The notes under the pieces were generated by a model that made no database searches, was not told the DNA's origin, and worked only from the letters and a program-made list of their open reading frames with translations. The position numbers and the translations under genes are program-made. A stretch of DNA of 64,000 bases from assembly GCA_012845835.1 (NCBI GenBank), contig JABAKD010000016.1:10537007-10601006 (forward strand), in the 5' to 3' direction. The stretch is from Undaria pinnatifida. Its lineage: Eukaryota; Sar; Phaeophyceae; Laminariales; Alariaceae. Of this stretch, positions 10,621-21,069 are shown piece after piece (the stretch's first letter is position 1; every line of letters starts with the position of its first letter).

Positions 10621-10632
10621 ACATTTGGTGTA

Positions 10633-11172
10633 TTAAGGTATTCGAAATTCCACTCCGTATAATAACTGCGTGGCAGCAATTAATTCTACGTTTGTAGCAT
10701 ATGCGTAAGGCTGTGACATGAAGTGGAGATACTCTTCGACACTCGAATATGTAGTAGGTTGAGATCCAGCGACTTCCACAAGTTCTTGATTTGCTCCAGC
10801 TAAGATGCTGTCGTGGAAAGTGTTGAAACCTGATCCTGGGATAACGGTGTACAAATTGGTTGTGATGTGGGCAATAATACGTGCACGGACGATGTTATGT
10901 AAAGCTGGGTTGTTGTGCACACGACGCGAGATACATCTTAATAAACATGCACCATCATCACCAATCTCGGGAATAATGGACCATTGACCAGAATTGTTAT
11001 TGTTGCCGCTGTTGTTGTCTTCATCATTTTCGCTGTCTGATGGGTTTGTACTGCTGTCGCTGCTGTTAGAGGAATCATTGGTGTCAATTTGTTGTTTGTT
11101 TTCTGTGTCCAGTATTTTTCCCCGCGTGCTTATACCGATGTTTGTTGCCGATATGGTCTGTTGTGTGCACAT
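10633..11172 (-). CDS. OTU-like cysteine protease, C-terminally truncated
   Basis: A 179-residue frame on the minus strand. Residues 1-65 are a low-complexity Ser/Asn/Asp-rich head. From about residue 66 it matches the OTU deubiquitinase fold: GQWSIIPEIGDDGACLLRC carries the D-G-x-C catalytic cysteine box, followed by helix residues ISRRVHNNPALHNIVRARII and then SSVEEYLHFMSQPYAYATNV, ELIAATQLLYGVEFRI, the segment before the final strand. The frame stops there, so the catalytic His that normally follows is missing. A near copy lies at 11382-11819. OTU domains occur in host deubiquitinases and also in transposons and large DNA viruses; tandem copies inside repeats favour a mobile-element origin. 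Confidence 0.6.
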   Translation of the reverse strand: MCTQQTISATNIGISTRGKILDTENKQQIDTNDSSNSSDSSTNPSDSENDEDNNSGNNNNSGQWSIIPEIGDDGACLLRCISRRVHNNPALHNIVRARIIAHITTNLYTVIPGSGFNTFHDSILAGANQELVEVAGSQPTTYSSVEEYLHFMSQPYAYATNVELIAATQLLYGVEFRIP

Positions 11173-12296
11173 CGTTACTTTTGCTTGAGTTGTGTTGCTA
11201 CTTTATATCTCTTTATACAGGTTTCGCTACTGCTGTATGGTAACCACCGTGTCAATTGTGAGGGAGAACTCACAGTAAACTTAGAGTCCATGGACTACGT
11301 GCTGCTTGCTGGTGGTGCTGCTGACGGAACTTTGCAAGACAAACGGAACTTTTTCGGGCACGTTGGCGTTGTTTGTTCCGTTCAGAAAAATATATTGTCT
11401 ACACCGACAAATGATTCTTTATTATCTACATGACCTTGATTTGCTCCAGCTAAGATGCTGTCGTGGAAAGTGTTGAAACCTGATCCTGGGATAACGGTGT
11501 ACAAATTGGTTGTGATGTGGGCAATAATATGTGCACGGACGATGTTATGTAAAGCTGGGTTGTTGTGCACACGACGCGAGAAACATCTTAATAAACATGC
11601 ACCATCACCAATCTCGGGAATAATGGACCATTGACCAGAATTGTTATTGTTGCCGCTATTGTTGTCTTGATCATTTTCGCTGTCTGATGGGTTTGTACTG
11701 CTGTCGCTGCTGTTAGAGGAATCATTGGTGTCAATTTGTTGTTTGTTTTCTGTGTCCAGTATTTTTCCCCGCGTGCTTATACCGATGTTTGTTGCCGATA
11801 TGGTCTGTTGTGTGCACATCGTTACTTTTGCTTGAGTTGTGTTGCTACTTTATATCTCTTTATACAGGTTTCGCTACTGCTGTATGGTATGCACCGTGTC
11901 AATTGTGAGGGAGAACTGAGAACTCACAGTAAACTTAAGAGTCTATGGACTACGTGCTGCTTGCTGGTGGTGCTCTATTATAAAACCGCTGTGTATGTTC
12001 TTTTGATGAGAGTTTTTGTCTTGTGTATTTATTCTCCTCGGTCCATCCAGAAAAAAATCCCGTTCTCAATAAAATTTGATTTTTTATGATCTATATATTA
12101 TTGCCGCTCTCTGCGGTTGCTTGCTGCTGCTGTGATCGTAGACAGTTCATACCGATGTTTGTTGCCGATATGGTCTGTTGTGCGCACATCGTTACTTTTG
12201 CTTGGGTTGTGTTGCTACTTTATATCTCTTTATACAGGTTTCGCTACTGCTGTATGGTAACCACCGTGTCAATTGTGAGGGAGAACTCACAGTAAT
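10787..12296. repeat. Tandem duplication carrying OTU-like frames (three units, third partial)
   Basis: A unit of about 535 bases at 10787-11318 is repeated at 11437-11972 (offset about 650), and its right-hand part again at about 12146-12296. Shared landmarks are TTGCTCCAGCTAAGATGCTG on the left and GGACTACGTGCTGCTTGCTG on the right. The units differ by a few substitutions and one 3-base deletion. Confidence 0.85.
11382..11819 (-). pseudogene. Second OTU-like copy, truncated earlier
   Basis: Near-identical to the neighbouring copy through its first 125 residues, including the Ser/Asn-rich head and GDGACLLRC (one codon shorter than GDDGACLLRC). It then runs into unrelated residues after AGANQ and stops, losing the second half of the OTU fold (the SSVEEYL...GVEFRI part). 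It is therefore a partial tandem duplicate and not expected to be an active protease. Confidence 0.65.
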
Positions 12297-12299
12297 GAA

Positions 12300-14040
12300 A
12301 TAGTTCACGTCGTTGCAGCGGGTACATATACACCGCGCCCGCGTCTAGCAGTGCGGGAAAATTCTCTCGCAAATACATTTTGATGCCACCCCGATGTACG
12401 TGCGAGGACTAAAGTTCCGCCGTGTGTGTAGTAGACGTATTTAAGCCTGACGATATGCCTATATTTTAGGCTCTAAACCAAATTAAGCCCTATCGTGTCT
12501 TAAATGTCTACAAAATAGGTCTATTTCATCGACCTAACGACCACGGCAGACCACGGTGAGATATGGATTTTCCCAAAATATGCACTTGGGCACATTTTGG
12601 CCCAAGTGCATATTTGAAGCAATTTTCCGAGTATTTTCCAGCAAACAACAGCATTTCAGACGACAAAAGCTCGAGGAAACATCAGACGGATGCCTACATT
12701 TCGAGGGTGGAAATTGAACCGGGTTGAGGGCCAGTCCTGCTGTGCTGCTGTACTGACTGCCACACTGAGGCACACCGAAGGCGGCAGACGCCTGCGAGGT
12801 ATCCTACATATGAAGCGAGTATGGAGTACGCAGCACTCAATGTTTTTGCCAGGCACCAGTTATTTGTTTTGGCCGTTTGTTCAAGCTCGCACAGCATGGG
12901 CAGGGGAGGGTCTTTCTCGAAGTTTCCACCCACTCATGTGCTGACTCATGACATAAATCCTCGTCTTGCCATCTGCGTCTGGAGTAGTGCAGAAATATCA
13001 TAGTCTATTTTCAAGTAGTTTGATCTTTCCTCGGCTTTTCTTGTTATGCGTACTGAAAGAGACCACTATTTCGAGTTTTAGACATATGGTGTTTTTTTTA
13101 TGCGTTTAAGGTCGAAATATCGAATGGCCTAGCTCTTCCAGTTGGAAGTACTTAAGACCTAACCTCGAGGCTTAAATACGTCTAGCGTGTGGTTGCCCGG
13201 GGACAGAAGTGTCTCGTACCCCGCAAAATAGAGCCAGTCTCGGCGGCTTTCCGCGGCCATAGCTCGCGCCACGGACGTCCCATGAGCCCGGCACACGGCT
13301 GATAATATACCGACGGGTAGTCTGATCGCATTGCAGAAGAAAGCACACCAAAAAACTCTGCGCCGGCGGAGAAAAAGGGACGGACTAGGCAAAAAAATCA
13401 AAATGGTACATATGCATACTTCTCTTATTATTAGTATTATTTCTTGTGTCGCAGTCTTTCTCCGCTATTCTATAGCCGTCTGTTGTATAGACTACATACA
13501 GTATTATGGAGGTCGTATATGATATTTTGATGAAATTCAAATTAAATTTCGGTTAATCCGTTTTTTCACCCAGCGAAATCAGTACACCCATTGTCCGTGC
13601 TGATTCTTCATCCTATGATAGAGATATAGTCTATTAATACATATATATGATGATTATGTGGTCACAGATTGCTGTGAGACAGCAGTCAGAGTAAACCGAT
13701 GTATTTATAGTTTCGGTGCATGCCTTCGTTTCCAATAGCGGCGTTCAGCCGTCCCATCCCAGTCCATCCCAACCCCGACCCTGTCGTCCTCACTGTCGTG
13801 GTGTTTGCTTACCTACGCGATGCCAAGCCTCTCCTCTCCCCACGCTGCACCGTTTACGCTCTCCGCTATGGCGATGCTGCCCCTTCGCGTAGCAAGCAAG
13901 AAAAACGAAAGAAAAGAAGTGAAAAGAGAGAGACATCATAATCCAACAACGGAAACAAAATAACAACCAACATAAAACATACTCCTATTTTTACGTATAG
14001 CACATGATTCAAGTTTAGTCGACTTTATATCGGAACGACA
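12300..14040. other. Interval without recognised gene
   Basis: AT-rich to mixed sequence with short frames only. TATAGTCTA-type motifs occur near 13001, 13486 and 13626. No conserved protein motif, RNA gene or clear repeat boundary was seen. Confidence 0.5.
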
Positions 14041-14520
14041 TCTCTACGCTATACACTACCCCCCCCCCCCCCCCCCCAATGATAAACTGGCGCATTCTTT
14101 CCAAAACTGTCAGATTTATCCCGTTGGAAGATTTATAGTTTCCACGCACAAATTGAGCTGCCCCGCCCACCCGCCCCCCTCCCCGCCTCCCTTTTGATCA
14201 AAACCAGGCCCCCACGTCCTTCAAAACTCCGCCCTCCTCTCACCGGTTATTTGACTTACAGGATTTACTTGATAAACGGATATATTTCCTTCCACAGCTG
14301 TCAATTTTTGTCCCCCTCAGAAACGGGTTTTATAGTTTCCGCGCACAGACTGACTAACATCACCCCGTTGACCCTGATACGTTCACTTGATAAACTGATG
14401 CATTTCCTTCCACAGCAGCTAAGCTATCAGATTTTGCCCTCCTCAGAAACGGGTTTTATAGTTTCCGCGCACAGACTGCCTAACAGCACTGTTAAGGAAT
14501 TAGTGGGGTACTAGTCCGTT
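14040..14520 (-). repeat. C-tract repeat family, fragment
   Basis: Begins with a run of C and contains repeated modules (GATAAACTG..., CTGTCAGATTT..., CCCCTCAGAAACGGG, TTTTATAGTTTCCGCGCACA). The same modules recur at 24520-25640, 27240-27985, 52610-53630 and 55953-56310. Orientation is opposite to the copies at 24.5 and 52.6 kb. Confidence 0.75.
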
Positions 14521-14571
14521 TGACCACTTGCACAGGTTAACCAATAGCTTACCCGAACTAAGCCTTATAAC
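14490..14571 (+). repeat. 82-bp fold-back mini-element, copy 1
   Basis: Starts GTTAAGGAATTAGTGGGG and ends CCCGAACTAAGCCTTATAAC; the two ends are imperfect inverted repeats of each other. Further copies: 14783-14862, 16553-16640 (inverted), and 17465-17835 (split by a MITE). A rearranged pair of its ends lies near 20203-20253. Confidence 0.7.
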
Positions 14572-14674
14572 ACTCTCCCCCCCTGAAACGGCGGGATAGC
14601 AGGTCGGCCGGATATACGGGCGGACCTGTCAATATATCCAAGCCGTTTCATTTCCTGGGTATACCGGGGAGAGT
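14572..14674. other. Long imperfect hairpin
   Basis: Stem blocks nest in order: ACTCTCCCC (14572-14580) with GGGGAGAGT (14666-14674); TGAAACGGC (14584-14592) with GCCGTTTCA (14642-14650); CAGGTC (14600-14605) with GACCTG (14623-14628). It lies exactly between two direct copies of the 82-bp mini-element, next to a tRNA-like 3' fragment at 14720-14750. Confidence 0.6.
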
Positions 14675-14782
14675 ATTTTTCAAGTTCGCCATGGGAAAAT
14701 CTGAAAAAGTGTATTATGATGGTGGATGTGGGGATCGAACCCACGACCCAAAAACCCATGGTCTGTCGACGACGCCATTTGT

Positions 14783-14862
14783 TAAGGTAATTAGTGGGGT
14801 ATTAGTCCGTTTGACCACTTGCACAGGTTAACCAATAGCTTACCCGAACTAAGCCTTATAAC
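14783..14862 (+). repeat. 82-bp fold-back mini-element, copy 2
   Basis: Nearly identical to 14490-14571 (GTATTAGTCCGTTTGACCAC within). Together the two copies bracket about 210 bases containing the hairpin. Confidence 0.7.
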
Positions 14863-15055
14863 CAGTAACAGAACCCTGTTGACCCTGATAGCTACACTGT
14901 TGTAGTTGCAAGGGGAGTCGCCGACCTTTACCCTTAATGAGCACACATAACCCATCATACGCGCGATCGGAGTACCACACACAGCTTGCAAAGATGAGTT
15001 TCGACAAAGTATTCGATCTCACAGCTGGTGGAGTGTATTTCAATGTTGTATAGTC
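14862..15055 (-). repeat. G/C-tract family, terminal fragment
   Basis: Contains CGCGCGATCGGAGTACCACA, CAGCTTGCAAAGATGAGTTT and GATCTCACAGCTGGTGGAGT, the conserved end also found at 24390-24700, 27790-27970, 52615-52815 and 56115-56305. Confidence 0.75.
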
Positions 15056-15059
15056 TAAT

Positions 15060-16090
15060 ACATTATCGTATATATTGTACAATAAGACAACTACTTGTAT
15101 CCCTGTCAAGAGTATTTTGTGTCCAGCCAAGAAACTCTTCTTGCCCTCTTTATCAAATAATTAAAAGCGCGATCCTCACAACTACTCACCTGATTCAGAT
15201 GCCTCGACAAGCGCCTAGAGCTGCGCGCTGACTCGTTGCCTGTGCTGATCTCCTGCTCGCGGCGACAACCAACTTCCACTCTGCGTCGTCATTCTTCTGC
15301 AATGTGTTGTCAAAGCCTTCGTACAATTGTGAGTGCACGGGGGGCACTCCTTGTCTTCTCCGCGCTTCAGACAGCAATTATTTGACGTTCTCGTCATGGT
15401 TCGGCCCACACGGAACCGCTGGGGTGAACACTTCGCGAAACAGGGCCAGAAATGGGGTATCTTTTGGCCGAAGCCTGTAGTGACATTCACCTTTCTTTGT
15501 GGGTGTCGTTGTCGAACCAAGATCGAAGCTTGCTGCTGCTGCAGTCGCATGGCAAGCCGCCACCAAAAAAAAGATAAGTAGACTACAGCGTTATCTTTGA
15601 TCTCTCCGGATGAAAGACCGTGAGCAGGTGAAGGCGTTGCAGCAGCTGTGATAGCAAGTGCGGGTATCGCAGCAGCAGGTCAGGTGCTGCTGCTGCTGTG
15701 CTGGTGTGGACTTCGCAGGAACAGAATGACGTGGTGGTGCAGCAGTCGGGACATAATCCACCGGAGCAGGCATTGCATTTGCTAGCTGGTTGGTGCATCA
15801 AGATTCGAGTAGGCAGTGGATGTGTGTGGCTCATGGGCCGGAAGCAGCTGGCAGGAAGTATGGTGACAGTAGATCCTGAAATAAATAAGGTCTTCACGCA
15901 GCTTGCGAAGAGGACTATCGACACAAAATTTATCAGTCACAGCTGACGTGTTGAGAAGTTTTGTTTTCCAACTATAACGGCTACTAATCGGTATAAAAGT
16001 TATATCTAATAACTAGTAGCACTATTGGCCGATAATAACTAATACCAAAATATAAAAAACATCATCAGCGTAGTCTATACTTTTTAGTCG
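15060..16090. other. Interval with possible decayed coding sequence on the minus strand
   Basis: Minus-strand frames at 15195-15560 and 15590-15925 contain Cys-rich stretches (CNACSGGLCPDCC near 15730-15770, CPPCTHNC near 15310-15335) separated by frame changes. They resemble a broken zinc-binding protein, possibly a transposase or DNA-binding host gene, but I cannot name a family. Confidence 0.3.
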
Positions 16091-16094
16091 TAAG

Positions 16095-16510
16095 GGCTAA
16101 CACATGGGCCAGCCCGTGGGCCGGCCCACGGGCCGGCTTTTCAAATCCACGGGCCGGCCCATATGAAGTCCGTGTCTCGTGGGCCTCGCTGCGAATGTCA
16201 TGGGCCGGGCCGGGCCGGATCGGGCTGAGCCGGGCCGATATAATTTGAAATTCGATGGGACGGACCGGGCCGCAGCCCATCCTCTGAAAAAATTGACGGG
16301 CCGGGCCGCTCTGAAAATTTGATGGGCCACGGTCCATCTTCTAAACATTTGATGGGCCGGGCCAGGCCACGGTCCATCCTATCTATGAAAATTTGGTGGG
16401 CCGGGCCGGGTCGCGGCCCGTCAAAAAATAAATTGATGGGCCGGGCCGAGCCGCGGCCCGTCGAATAACAACTTGATGGGTCGATCCGGACCGCGGCCCA
16501 CTTCATGGAA
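16095..16510. repeat. GGGCCGGGCC-rich minisatellite
   Basis: Irregular tandem units of roughly 50 bases, each with a GATGGGCCGGGCC(G/A)-type core followed by a (C)GCGGCCC or GGTCCAT half and an AT-rich spacer (GAAAATTTG). Long proline/arginine-rich frames through it are artefacts of base composition. Confidence 0.8.
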
Positions 16511-16552
16511 AAATGGGCGGCCGCCCCACCAGCGCCGGCCCATGACAAGCCC

Positions 16553-16640
16553 TGGTTTATGAGGCTTAGTTTGGGTAAGCGATTGGTGAACCTTTTGCAC
16601 GTGGTCAAACGGACTCATACCCCACTAATAATACCGTTTT
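16553..16640 (-). repeat. 82-bp fold-back mini-element, inverted copy
   Basis: Reads TTATGAGGCTTAGTTTGGGT...GGACTCATACCCCACTAAT, the reverse complement of the copies at 14490 and 14783. It directly abuts the GGGCC-rich array. Confidence 0.65.
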
Positions 16641-17465
16641 CATTAACCATCCAAAAACGATTCTCGCATTTTTGTTTGAAAACCGAAAGTGCATTGTAGG
16701 ATCTAAACAGCTCTGACCCTCGATCGAACAGTATAATTATCAATAGTGTAAAACCGGTTTAAACTTTTTTTTATCTCAGTGGCTTTCTAATACGTACGGT
16801 ATTCTGTACAAATCTATTGACCAAAAAAAATATCGAGAAATTGAAGCTGAGAGTTGGAGTTAAAAAACATTGTGCTGAATTCAAGGAGTAAAAAAAGTAC
16901 TCGTATGCAATGTACCCCGACTACTGTAAGAGACCACCCAAACACTCCCGTAGGTCACATCAGACTCCCAACTAAGCTGCCTTTTCCCTTATTATATCGA
17001 CATCACAACCGACTTTTTTTCAATATTTGTGGATTATGGTTCAATATTCTTCGATTTTTGTCGCCAAATCCATCCCTTCCTCTCTTCAAGCACGCCAATT
17101 CCAAACATTGCAACCGTTTTTTCGGGGCTGTCTTCCGTCGTTGGTGGTAAATACCGCGATACCATGAAATACCGTGGTTTTCGCTTACTACTACCGCGGA
17201 AGTGTGCCGTGCAAATACCGTAATCGCGAGTAACCGCCGTGTGCCATTGTGTAACGTATCAACATTTATGCCGAAGACAGCCCTGAAATTGTTTACCCCT
17301 CTGCGACCGAATCAGTGCGTGTGGTGCCTGCTTGCTTCTTTCACCTGCACGCCAGAGGGAGGATTGTAGTGTACTAAATTACTAATAATGTGTATCTCCG
17401 GCGCAGATTCAGTTGGAGACGATGACCGTTTGGAGGGGAAGCTTGCCAAATATATAGTGCTGCTC
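16640..17465. other. Interval without recognised gene
   Basis: Short frames only. No motif, hairpin or repeat boundary stood out. Confidence 0.5.
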
Positions 17466-17835
17466 TATGTTGAGGAATTAGTAGGGTATTAGTCCGTTTG
17501 ATAACTTGCAAAAGGTTAACCAATGACCAAGGCTACGGTAGGGGAGGTACCCCTATTTTCAGTGGTGTGTTTGAGCCACTTGCACGAGTGGCTCTGAACC
17601 CCACGGATGAAAATGGTTTAGGCACTTGTTTGGTCGCAGCTTTGGACACCTTTGCATTGCGGATTGATTTCGTTAATGTAAAACATGAAAAAAACGTAAG
17701 ATCGCATAGATAGGAACAAGGGGGTTACTCGCGCGAGTGACCCCTAGCCACTCACTGAAGTAAAAAGGCCCCAAATGGGACCTCCCTACCGTAGCCTGTG
17801 GGTCCAATAGCTTACCCAAACTAAGCCTTATAACA
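17465..17835 (+). repeat. 82-bp fold-back mini-element interrupted by a MITE
   Basis: The left part (GAGGAATTAGTAGGGTATTA...GGTTAACCAAT) ends at 17524 and the right part resumes at 17804 (CCAATAGCTTACCC...CTTATAAC). Comparison with the uninterrupted copies at 14490 and 14783 gives the empty site GGTTAACCAATAGCTT. Confidence 0.8.
17525..17803 (+). mobile_element. 279-bp MITE, copy 1, with 5-bp target duplication
   Basis: Terminal inverted repeats read GACCAAGGCTACGGTAGGGG at the left and, as reverse complement, ACCCACAGGCTACGGTAGGG at the right. The flanks are a perfect direct duplication CCAAT (17520-17524 and 17804-17808), which is single in the empty-site relatives. The interior has a GC-palindromic hairpin ACTCGCGCGAGT near 17726. 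It is non-coding, so a non-autonomous DNA transposon. The superfamily is not assignable from these ends. Confidence 0.85.
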
Positions 17836-18310
17836 TCTATACATACATAAATATATACGTTCAAGAGTATATTTTTTTGTCGCGTTTGTTATCCTCGCAC
17901 TGCTCTCGCGCTCCCTTCCCAGTAGTAACTCAGATACGGGGTCACATAGCGGGCCCATCTCCTCCCTCCCCACTACGGTACGTGCCTTCATTTTATCGCG
18001 AAAAAAAATAACCATTTTTTTCTCTCGTCGACTCCCGTCGAATTCTGCCTACCCGCGTTGCTAGGCGCTCTCAACAACAGTTGATCTATTGTTTCTTTCT
18101 TCTTTTTTGGCAATGAATTCAAAATCTCACCACACGGTGGCAATCGAACTCAAGGATCAACGCTTGTATGTAGTATATATATGAGGGTGACCACTAGATA
18201 GACCACGGGGGCGACCGGCTTATATATGGGGGGGGGGGGGCGGGGAGGGGACTGGGGGAGGGGGGGGGGAGGGGGGGAGGGGGAAAGGGAGGAAGGGGGG
18301 AGGGGCGGAA
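17836..18310. other. Interval without recognised gene; G-rich tract
   Basis: Contains a long irregular G-rich tract at about 18225-18320 and little else. A tRNA T-arm-like string on the minus strand near 18130-18145 lacks the rest of a tRNA. Confidence 0.5.
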
Positions 18311-18798
18311 GGGGGAGCGTCATGCCCTAGAGACTGAAGTCTGGGTTTGGCCATCATCGTATTGAAAGTTGTGGGCCTTCTAATGGCCGTCACAAGATAG
18401 CATAAGACCGCCCTGACTTCTTCGCCATATTGCGTTCTCTCCCAGGTGCCATTGATGATAGACCCTCTCTCTGTTAGCCCAATGCCATCCTTAGCCAGTT
18501 CCTAGGGTCTGCTAGTATGACATTTTTCTTTCTTTTCCTTTTCTATTTCTTCTTTCTTTTTTTTCTTTTCTTCTTTCCTTGCTTTCTTGCCTTGTCTTTT
18601 CTTGCTTTTCTTGTCTTTTTCTTCTCTTTGCTTGCCTTTTTCGTCTTGTTTCGTTTTTCTTCTCTTTTCTTTCCTTTCCTTTATCTTATTTTCTCTTCTT
18701 TGTTTCTTTTTCTGCAATTGATTAATGCCTGTCGTGCGTATGCGTAGTGATAGATACTACGTGTAATATATACGTGGTAGTCTTACTTGGGTGGCCCA

Positions 18799-19065
18799 GA
18801 CCAAGGCTACGGTAGGGGGGGTACCCCCTTTTTCACTAAAAACTTGAGCCAGTCGTACGAGTGACCCTGTACCTCACGGATGAAAATGGTTTAGGCAGTT
18901 GTTTTGAAGCAGCTTAGATTCCCTTTGCATTGCGGATTGATTTCGTCAACATAAAACATTAAAAAAACGTAAGATCGCAAAATAACGAAGGGGTTACTCG
19001 CGCGAGTGACCCCTAGCCACTGAAATTCAAGGCCCAAAAAGGGACCCCCCTACCGTAGCCTAGTC
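18799..19065 (+). mobile_element. MITE copy 2, inside the (AAC)n-tailed repeat
   Basis: Same family as 17525-17803: ends GACCAAGGCTACGGTAGGG and CCCTACCGTAGCCTAGTC, same interior hairpin TACTCGCGCGAGTGAC. The related unfilled sequence near 20755 and, inverted, near 23215 reads GGGTGGCAAGCGG, showing insertion at TGGCA; the duplication is imperfect here. Confidence 0.8.
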
Positions 19066-19316
19066 TGGCAATCGGAACATTTGGTTCCTCCAGGCGTGAG
19101 TAGTGAGACGTATGCACCGGCCTGGACCTGGCACACCGTAGACTGACTCCCGATTTCACTTTTACATGTTTCTGGTGGAGGCATGAATTGCGTCAGCTGT
19201 GATATATGCGTGTACCACCTTGGGTTGTGTGTGTTTTTCCCTGGGGTATTCCTCAGCTCCAGAGTGACTGGAGCCTGTCCTGTGACCACGGACTTGATTA
19301 TGCGAGTTAATGTGAG

Positions 19317-19334
19317 AACAACAACAACAACAAT

Positions 19335-19425
<91 letters not shown>
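19317..19425 (+). repeat. (AAC)n microsatellite, about 36 units
   Basis: Nearly pure AAC run forming the tail of the repeat at 18310-19440. Confidence 0.95.
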
Positions 19426-19439
19426 TATACGCTATTAAT

Positions 19440-20280
19440 GCCATAAATAAGAATACTTTTTACTGTTTCTACTTTTTCTCATGAAAAAATACACTTCAGC
19501 TGTGAGGTCGACCAAAAATGTTTCTTTGATCAAAACTCAGCTTTGCAAGCTGCGTGAGATACTTCGATCGCGCGTGTTACGGAGTGTGCATACCCTCGTG
19601 AAGGATACAGGTCGGTGACTTCCTGCTGATCAATGCCGTCGTCAACAGGACTACGACGTTCAGCCTTGTTCTGCGCACGAAGCCTGTATAACCCGCATTG
19701 CGGGGACAAAACCAGACATCATCAGTGGAATTCAGTCGTATGCTTGAAACAATTTGTAGCTTGAGTTTGAGTTAACTTTTGGAGTGGGATACTAGGGTCT
19801 ACCGGGTTTGTGCGCAAGTTCCTGCGTAATCCCTGCATATTATGTAGTAGGCCGGCGGAGATCCAGCCCAGGCCTGATGATCGCGTTGTTAGTAGTGCTG
19901 CCGAGTCATGATGGAACATGCGGTGGACGTCGATCGCTACGACGTACTTTTCCGAAGTGATTTCTCTTCTGTTCTTGATGTAATCGAAACATACGCTCAC
20001 ACACCTGTATCGATCGAATGAAGACCGACGAGTGAGATCTGGCGTTCTGCATCAGGGGTCGGGCGGTGCACACTTGATCCTAAAGCTCTTCGAACGCCCA
20101 TCTCACACACTACTAGCGAACAAAAAAATTAAAGCGCGGACCCAAAACGGCAGACACCTGCACTCCTACATACAGACAGAGGGAAACTCTTGCTCTAATA
20201 TGTTGAGGTATTAGGCTAGTGGGGTATCAGTCCGGCCACTAATTCCTAACATACATAATGATCAGCATTATTGTTAGATA
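19440..20280. other. Interval without recognised gene
   Basis: A diverged fragment of the G/C-tract family terminus lies at about 19495-19625 (CAGCTTTGCAAGCTGCGTGA, CGATCGCGCGTGTTACGG). Rearranged ends of the 82-bp mini-element are at 20203-20253. The rest is unassigned. Confidence 0.5.
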
Positions 20281-21040
20281 ACATGCGCTTCGATGTCCTG
20301 TATTTTCCATGGAGTCGAAAATGTCGTGGGCCTGTAGATGTCGAGTCCACTGGAGATCTGATCCTCGCGTTATTTGTGGTGTGCAGAGAAACCTTGCCCT
20401 GGCATGAAGTATAGTTCTCTCCCCAGTGCCATTGAGGCACAAAGTACCCTCCATGAGCCCAATCAATACCGTCTTTACTCAGTACCTACGAGGGGTCTGC
20501 TAGTATGACGCTTTTTCTCTTTTGACCTTTCCTTGCTTCCTCTTCTCGTCTGGTCTTTTCTCACCTCGTATCGTTTTCCTTTCCTTTCCTTTCTTTTCCT
20601 TTCATTTTAGCTTTCTTTTGTCTCCTTTCCTTTCCTTCCTTTCCTTTCTCTTATTATCTTATCTTTGTTTCTTTTTTCCAAGTGACTTGCGTCTGACGTG
20701 CGTATGCGCAGTGATAGGTGCTACGTGTAATATATATATGTACGTGGTAGTCTTTTTAGGGTGGCAAGCGGTATTATGGCCGGTTTTCCCAGGCGTGATT
20801 AGTGAGACGTATGCACCAGTATGGACCTGGCACGTCGTAGGCTGACTCCCGGATTTCACTTTTATACGTTTCTGGTGGAGGCATGGATTACGTCAGCTGT
20901 GATATATGCGTGTACCACCTTCGGTTTGTGTTTTTCCCTGGGGTACTCCTCAGCTCCAGAGTGACTGGAGCCTGTCCTGTGGCTACGGATTTGATTATGC
21001 GAGTTAATGTAAGAACAACAACAACAAGTATAGTCTATGC
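20280..21040 (+). repeat. (AAC)n-tailed dispersed repeat, copy 2 (short tail)
   Basis: Parallel to 18310-19440: CCCCAGTGCCATTGAGGC...GGTCTGCTAGTATGAC, pyrimidine tract at 20518-20670, GAGACGTATGCACCAGTATG, GAGTTAATGTAAGAAC and only about four AAC units, interrupted by TATAGTCTA at about 21031. Confidence 0.8.
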
Positions 21041-21069
21041 CCCCCTCCTCTATATCGCACCAGGTAGTA

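Larger units (their letters stand above)
18310..19440 (+). repeat. (AAC)n-tailed dispersed repeat, copy 1
   Basis: Modules in order: a leader (TCTCCCAGGTGCCATTGATG...GGTCTGCTAGTATGAC), a pyrimidine tract (18518-18715), a middle (TGCGTATGCG...ACGTGGTAGTCTTACTTGGG), a 3' part (GAGACGTATGCACCGGCCTG...GAGTTAATGTGAGAAC) and a tail of about 36 AAC units. The same order recurs at 20280-21040. The simple-repeat tail at one end suggests a retroposed non-autonomous element. A MITE interrupts the middle. Confidence 0.75.

Noticed and set aside
14716-14778. tRNA gene on the minus strand
   Set aside because: A good T-arm (GTGGG TTCGATC CCCAC) and an ATCCACCA end are present, but no 5' acceptor partner, D-arm or proper anticodon arm can be folded upstream. 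At best it is a tRNA-derived fragment.
16065-16608. Gly/Pro/Arg-rich proteins across the GGGCC array
   Set aside because: Open frames are due to tandem GC-rich units without stop codons.
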